DNA of 64,000 nucleotides from Pseudomonas lini (GTDB lineage: Bacteria > Pseudomonadota > Gammaproteobacteria > Pseudomonadales > Pseudomonadaceae): NCBI RefSeq assembly GCF_964063345.1, contig NZ_OZ061318.1, positions 5,952,001 to 6,016,000 of the forward strand, in the 5' to 3' direction. The notes under the pieces were generated by a model that saw only the letters and a program-made list of their open reading frames with translations, made no database searches and was not told the origin of the DNA. Below are positions 60,931 to 64,000 of the stretch, piece after piece (position 1 is the stretch's first letter; every line of letters begins with the position of its first letter). The translations under genes were made by a program, and so were the position numbers.

Positions 60931-62307
60931 TCAAAGTGATCCCAGCTTGAGCGGGTACTCGATAACCACATAAGTCCGGTCGATGTCATCGCCGGCCTGA
61001 GCGTTATTGGCTCGATGCGTCACATGGGACAGCTGCACGGACAAGTCCTTGGCCCGGCCCGATTGCACGATGTAGCGTAGGTCTATATCGCGTTCCCAAT
61101 GCCGGCCGCCATCCCCTTGTTGGGGTTGGTAATCGCCGGAGGTTGGGTCGAACGGGTTATACGCACCTCGCTTGGGTGCCTGGGTACCATCGATGCCACG
61201 CCCGGTCACGTAGCGGGTCATGAACTTCAAGCCAGGCAGGCCGAAAGTGCCGAGGTCGAAGTCGTAGCGCATCTGCCAGGAGCGTTCATGGGGGCCGTTG
61301 AAATCAGCGTACTTGATCGAGTTGGCCAGGTAGATGGAATCACCACCGACGAAGTCGAAGGGCGTGTCGCCGTTGATTTTCTGATAGGCGAGGGTGAAGG
61401 CTTGGGCCCCGATGGTGTATTTGCCCGACAGGCTGTAGGCGGTGTTATCGATCGCCCCTGCCACGGCCTCGCCATAGTCCTGGGTGCGGTAAAGATTGCC
61501 GTCGAAGAAAAAGCCGGGCTGTTTCAGGTGCAGGTTGGCGTAGTACTGACGCCAGGTGTCGCTCAGTTCCGAGGCATAAAGGGCGCCGCCCACCAGGCGA
61601 TCCTCGAACAGGTTGACCCCGATAAAATCAATGCCGCCCGTACCGGTGCTCACACCGTAGCCGGAGAAGTCGCCCTTGCGGGTGGACGCATCCTGATTCT
61701 TGAAAGCGGTGAAGTGACCGGCCAACAAATGCATGTCGTCGATTTCACGGCTGTCGATGAACAAGCCCGTGGCGTATTCCGGTTGCAGGCGTTTGTCCGC
61801 CGTGTCGAACACCGGTGTTTCCACAGTCATTTCACCGAACGCCAGGGTGGTGCGGGAGGCTCGCAGCTTCAAGGCTCCACCACCGCTGGAGTAGCTGTCT
61901 TCGCTGCGACCGTCATGATCCAGAGGTAACAATCCCGTCCCGGAACGTCCCTTGCCGCCGTCCAGTTTCAAACCGAGAAATCCATGGGCATCGATACCCA
62001 CTCCAATCATGCCGGGAGTGAACCCGGATTCAAACGAGGTGATGAAACCTTGAGCCCATTCCTGTTTGTAACTCTTGCCTGTCGGCGAGGGCGATCGATA
62101 GTCATTGTTGAGGTAGAAGTTTCGGCTGAGCACCTCAAGCGTCGACCCTGCCAGCAAACCTTGTGCGGTTTGTACGGGCTCGGCGGCTATCGCGGTTCCG
62201 GCGGTGCTCGTGAGCAACATGCACAACCAGAAGGGCATCAGGGGGCCAGTCGCGTTGCCCGGGCCTTGAATTGCAATAAGGTCGTTGGATGCATACATCA
62301 TATTCAT
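60931..62307 (-). CDS. OprD-family outer-membrane porin
   Basis: This 458-residue porin has a signal peptide (about residues 25-41, ending AIAA-EPVQ) and OprD features: FLEGSTLEVLSRNFYLNNDYR-like start (LEVLSRNFYLNNDYRS), the eyelet-loop region, DLRYIVQSGRAKDLSVQL near the C-terminus and the terminal VVIEYPL. Start choice is unclear, because no ribosome binding site stands before ATG 62307 and the first 24 residues are unusual; a downstream start is possible. These channels pass amino acids or carboxylates. It converges with the hydrolase gene. Confidence 0.9.
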   Translation of the reverse strand: MNMMYASNDLIAIQGPGNATGPLMPFWLCMLLTSTAGTAIAAEPVQTAQGLLAGSTLEVLSRNFYLNNDYRSPSPTGKSYKQEWAQGFITSFESGFTPGMIGVGIDAHGFLGLKLDGGKGRSGTGLLPLDHDGRSEDSYSSGGGALKLRASRTTLAFGEMTVETPVFDTADKRLQPEYATGLFIDSREIDDMHLLAGHFTAFKNQDASTRKGDFSGYGVSTGTGGIDFIGVNLFEDRLVGGALYASELSDTWRQYYANLHLKQPGFFFDGNLYRTQDYGEAVAGAIDNTAYSLSGKYTIGAQAFTLAYQKINGDTPFDFVGGDSIYLANSIKYADFNGPHERSWQMRYDFDLGTFGLPGLKFMTRYVTGRGIDGTQAPKRGAYNPFDPTSGDYQPQQGDGGRHWERDIDLRYIVQSGRAKDLSVQLSHVTHRANNAQAGDDIDRTYVVIEYPLKLGSL

Positions 62308-62418
62308 TCACCACGCGAGAAGTGGCTGCGCAGCCAGCGAGTCGGACGCCAGTGGCCCGGCATCTTCACCGCGGAGAAGGTTCCCCGCAGTGAAGTTGGC
62401 TTAAGTCCGGGGTTGTGA

Positions 62419-63423
62419 TCACTGGATCAGCGGGACATTTTTCGATCGCTGGTAAGGGCCGTATTCGACGGGCACCCAGGCGAAGGCTTTTTCGCGATTG
62501 CTGATATGCCCGATACCAGGGAAGGGCAAGTGAGCACCGGCAACCCAGGTGCGGTCATGAGCGACCTGTTTGAACAGTTTTTCGCGAGTCTCGACGGCCT
62601 GTTTGCCCTGGACATCGAAGCCGATGCTCACTTCCGGATGCTGGAACTGCACGGCGAAACTGTGGACCAGGTCACCCATGAACAGAATGCTCTGGCCGTT
62701 TGAGCTGAACGTGTAGCCGCTGCTGCCGGGTGTGTGGCCGGGCAGGCTGACCGGGGTGACGCCAGGCACCAGCGACTGCTCGGGGGTGAAGGTTCTAAAG
62801 CGGTCGGCGGCGACATAGGGAGCCACCGCTTTACGGGCAATCTCAAAGTAGCCACGGGCATCTGCAGGGGCCTTGTCCAGGTTTGCCTGGCTGAGCCAGT
62901 AATCGGCTTCCAGTTTGGCGGCATACACCGTGGCATTGGCGAACACGGGTTCACCCTTGGCGTTGATCAGGCCACAGACGTGATCGACATGCATATGGGT
63001 GAGCAGCACGGTATCCACTTGCTCAGGCTGGTAACCGGCAGCGCGGATATTGTCGGGCAGCCAGCCGGCGGTTTCACCGAAACAGGCACCGGCACCGGCA
63101 TCCACCAGCACCAGGTTTTTGCCGGTGTTGATCAGGAATGCGTTGAACGCGGTCGGCATGCCTTGGGTAAAAATGAACTTGCGTTCGAGCATGGCGCGAA
63201 TGTCTTTCTGCGAAAGGCCTTTGAGCAGCGTTGGCCCGAGGTCGCTGTAGCCATCGAACAACGCGGTGACTTCATATTCACCCACCGCCAGGCGCTGATA
63301 GCCAGGGACTTGAGTGTGTACTTGCGGCGGTGGCGCCGCCTGAACCTGACTGGCTGCAAACGTGAGACCGAGGGCCATCAGTGAGCCCTTGAAGTAGGCG
63401 GGGAGGTGCTTGAGAAGGCTCAT
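62419..63423 (-). CDS. Exported MBL-fold metallo-hydrolase
   Basis: This 334-residue protein has a signal peptide (ending SQVQA-APPP) and a metallo-beta-lactamase domain. The zinc motif THMHVDHVCGL is near residue 143, further metal-ligand regions are LPGHTPGS and FMGDLVHS, and a C-terminal GAHLPFPGIGHI. It is like quorum-quenching lactonases and arylsulfatase-like hydrolases of Pseudomonas in layout, but no specific substrate is evident. Periplasmic. It lies between the porin and the isochorismatase-family gene, all on the minus strand. Confidence 0.9.
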   Translation of the reverse strand: MSLLKHLPAYFKGSLMALGLTFAASQVQAAPPPQVHTQVPGYQRLAVGEYEVTALFDGYSDLGPTLLKGLSQKDIRAMLERKFIFTQGMPTAFNAFLINTGKNLVLVDAGAGACFGETAGWLPDNIRAAGYQPEQVDTVLLTHMHVDHVCGLINAKGEPVFANATVYAAKLEADYWLSQANLDKAPADARGYFEIARKAVAPYVAADRFRTFTPEQSLVPGVTPVSLPGHTPGSSGYTFSSNGQSILFMGDLVHSFAVQFQHPEVSIGFDVQGKQAVETREKLFKQVAHDRTWVAGAHLPFPGIGHISNREKAFAWVPVEYGPYQRSKNVPLIQ

Positions 63424-63494
63424 GGCTTGCTTCCTGGTTGCAATAAAAAAGGCGTGAGCAAGCGGCTACGCAGATGCGCAGCCGCTGTCGTCGC

Positions 63495-64000
63495 TCAATG
63501 GCCTTCAGAGGCGTGGAACATGGTTTTGGCGTAGATCAGACCCAGTCCGTAGGCGCCGCCATTGGCGATCGAGGTCTTGACGGTTTCCTCGTAGGTTTCA
63601 GTACGAGCCCAGTCACGTTGCAGCTCCAGCAGGTATTGCAACGCCGTCATCGGGCGGGCGCCGATCTGGATCATGCGTTGCACGGCCATTTCATGGGCTT
63701 CGATGGAAACATCGCCGCAGGCATCGGCGATGAAGTAGACCTCAAAACCTTGGTCGATAGCTGATAGCGCCGGGCCGACGATGCACACGGAGGTCCACAG
63801 ACCGGCGAGGACGATTTTCTGTTTGCCGAAGGCGTTCACTTCGACGGCGATGCGTTCGTCTTCCCAGGTGTTCATGCTGGTGCGGTCGATCACTTTGTGG
63901 TCCGGAAACACTGACTTGATTTCGTCGAAGATCGGGCCGGAGAAGCTTTTTTCGGCAACGGTGGTGAGGATGGTCGATACCTCGAAGCCCCGGGCGGCCT
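63495..64000 (-). CDS. Isochorismatase-family hydrolase (YcaC-like), 5' end outside the window
   Basis: The gene is cut by the window edge. The visible part (at least 168 residues) contains DRTSMNTWEDERIAVEV and VLAGLWTSVCIVGPALSAIDQG with the catalytic Cys of the isochorismatase fold (Cys in TSVCIV). It ends with MFHASEGH. The pattern is that of YcaC/nicotinamidase-like cysteine hydrolases. The start is beyond 64000; an apparent GTG at 63911 is internal. Confidence 0.88.
   Translation of the reverse strand, partial: AARGFEVSTILTTVAEKSFSGPIFDEIKSVFPDHKVIDRTSMNTWEDERIAVEVNAFGKQKIVLAGLWTSVCIVGPALSAIDQGFEVYFIADACGDVSIEAHEMAVQRMIQIGARPMTALQYLLELQRDWARTETYEETVKTSIANGGAYGLGLIYAKTMFHASEGH

Overview
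The window looks like an accessory, catabolism-rich stretch of a Pseudomonas chromosome (fluorescens/putida-like). This is an inference from the moderately high GC content, the OprD-type porin, the FadL-type porin, several LysR/TetR/HxlR-controlled oxidative clusters and P4-like integrase relics. I saw no rRNA, tRNA, CRISPR array or intact transposase.

Left block (0.1-23.5 kb). A minus-strand operon encodes an MmgE/PrpD protein, an SDR, an MFS transporter and an aldehyde dehydrogenase (ALDH). The last two are broken by one deletion that joins the 5' part of the transporter gene to the 3' part of the ALDH gene. A divergent LysR, a GabD-like ALDH and a cupin follow. Next come plus-strand genes for an SDR, an ALDH, an HpcH/HpaI aldolase and a ketopantoate-reductase-like protein, then a LysR with a divergent set (NADP-binding reductase, GMC oxidoreductase, second ALDH). 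The two 483-aa ALDH genes are paralogues sharing a nearly identical 257-bp core. A periplasmic molybdenum aldehyde oxidase module (2Fe-2S subunit, Mo subunit with Tat signal, triheme cytochrome c) and a membrane metallophosphoesterase close the block. Together these oxidise an alcohol to an aldehyde to an acid and then cleave or handle oxo-acids; the substrate cannot be read from sequence.

Middle block (23.5-32.3 kb). An aldo-keto reductase, an SDR, an exported cyclophilin-like protein and an alpha/beta hydrolase are followed by a decayed zone (frameshifted second 2Fe-2S subunit gene, UreD-like relic). Then come a SrpA-like catalase-peroxidase with its cytochrome b561 and a PQQ-type sugar dehydrogenase.

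Island (about 32.9-40.7 kb). Two direct repeats of about 210 bp, integrase relics and outer-membrane-receptor relics bound an AT-richer cassette. It encodes a LysE exporter, a fold-type I aminotransferase, a methionine-gamma-lyase-like PLP enzyme, a radical SAM enzyme, a YczE-like membrane protein and an Lrp/AsnC regulator beside a perfect 12-bp-arm palindrome. This is the best candidate for an undescribed system: a mobile amino-acid-modifying and export pathway.

Right block (40.7-64 kb). An SCP2 protein, hydrolase, old-yellow-enzyme-type reductase, GMC oxidase with a CxxCxxCxxxC motif and FadL porin sit next to an HxlR regulator whose C-terminal half looks like an SCP2 fold. Similar 19-bp palindromes lie upstream of the GMC operon and of the regulator. 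A second regulon (SDR; enoyl-CoA hydratase, hydrolase, acyl-CoA ligase, second GMC oxidase) shares paired ATAACnnnGTTAT operators with a TetR gene at its far end. Together these suggest uptake and beta-oxidation-like breakdown of a hydrophobic alcohol or terpenoid/steroid-like compound. The rest is a DUF2147 protein, a wrecked quinone-oxidoreductase gene, a haloacetate-dehalogenase-like hydrolase, a TetR-OYE-SDR-hydrolase group, an OprD porin, an exported MBL-fold hydrolase and an isochorismatase-family gene cut by the window edge.
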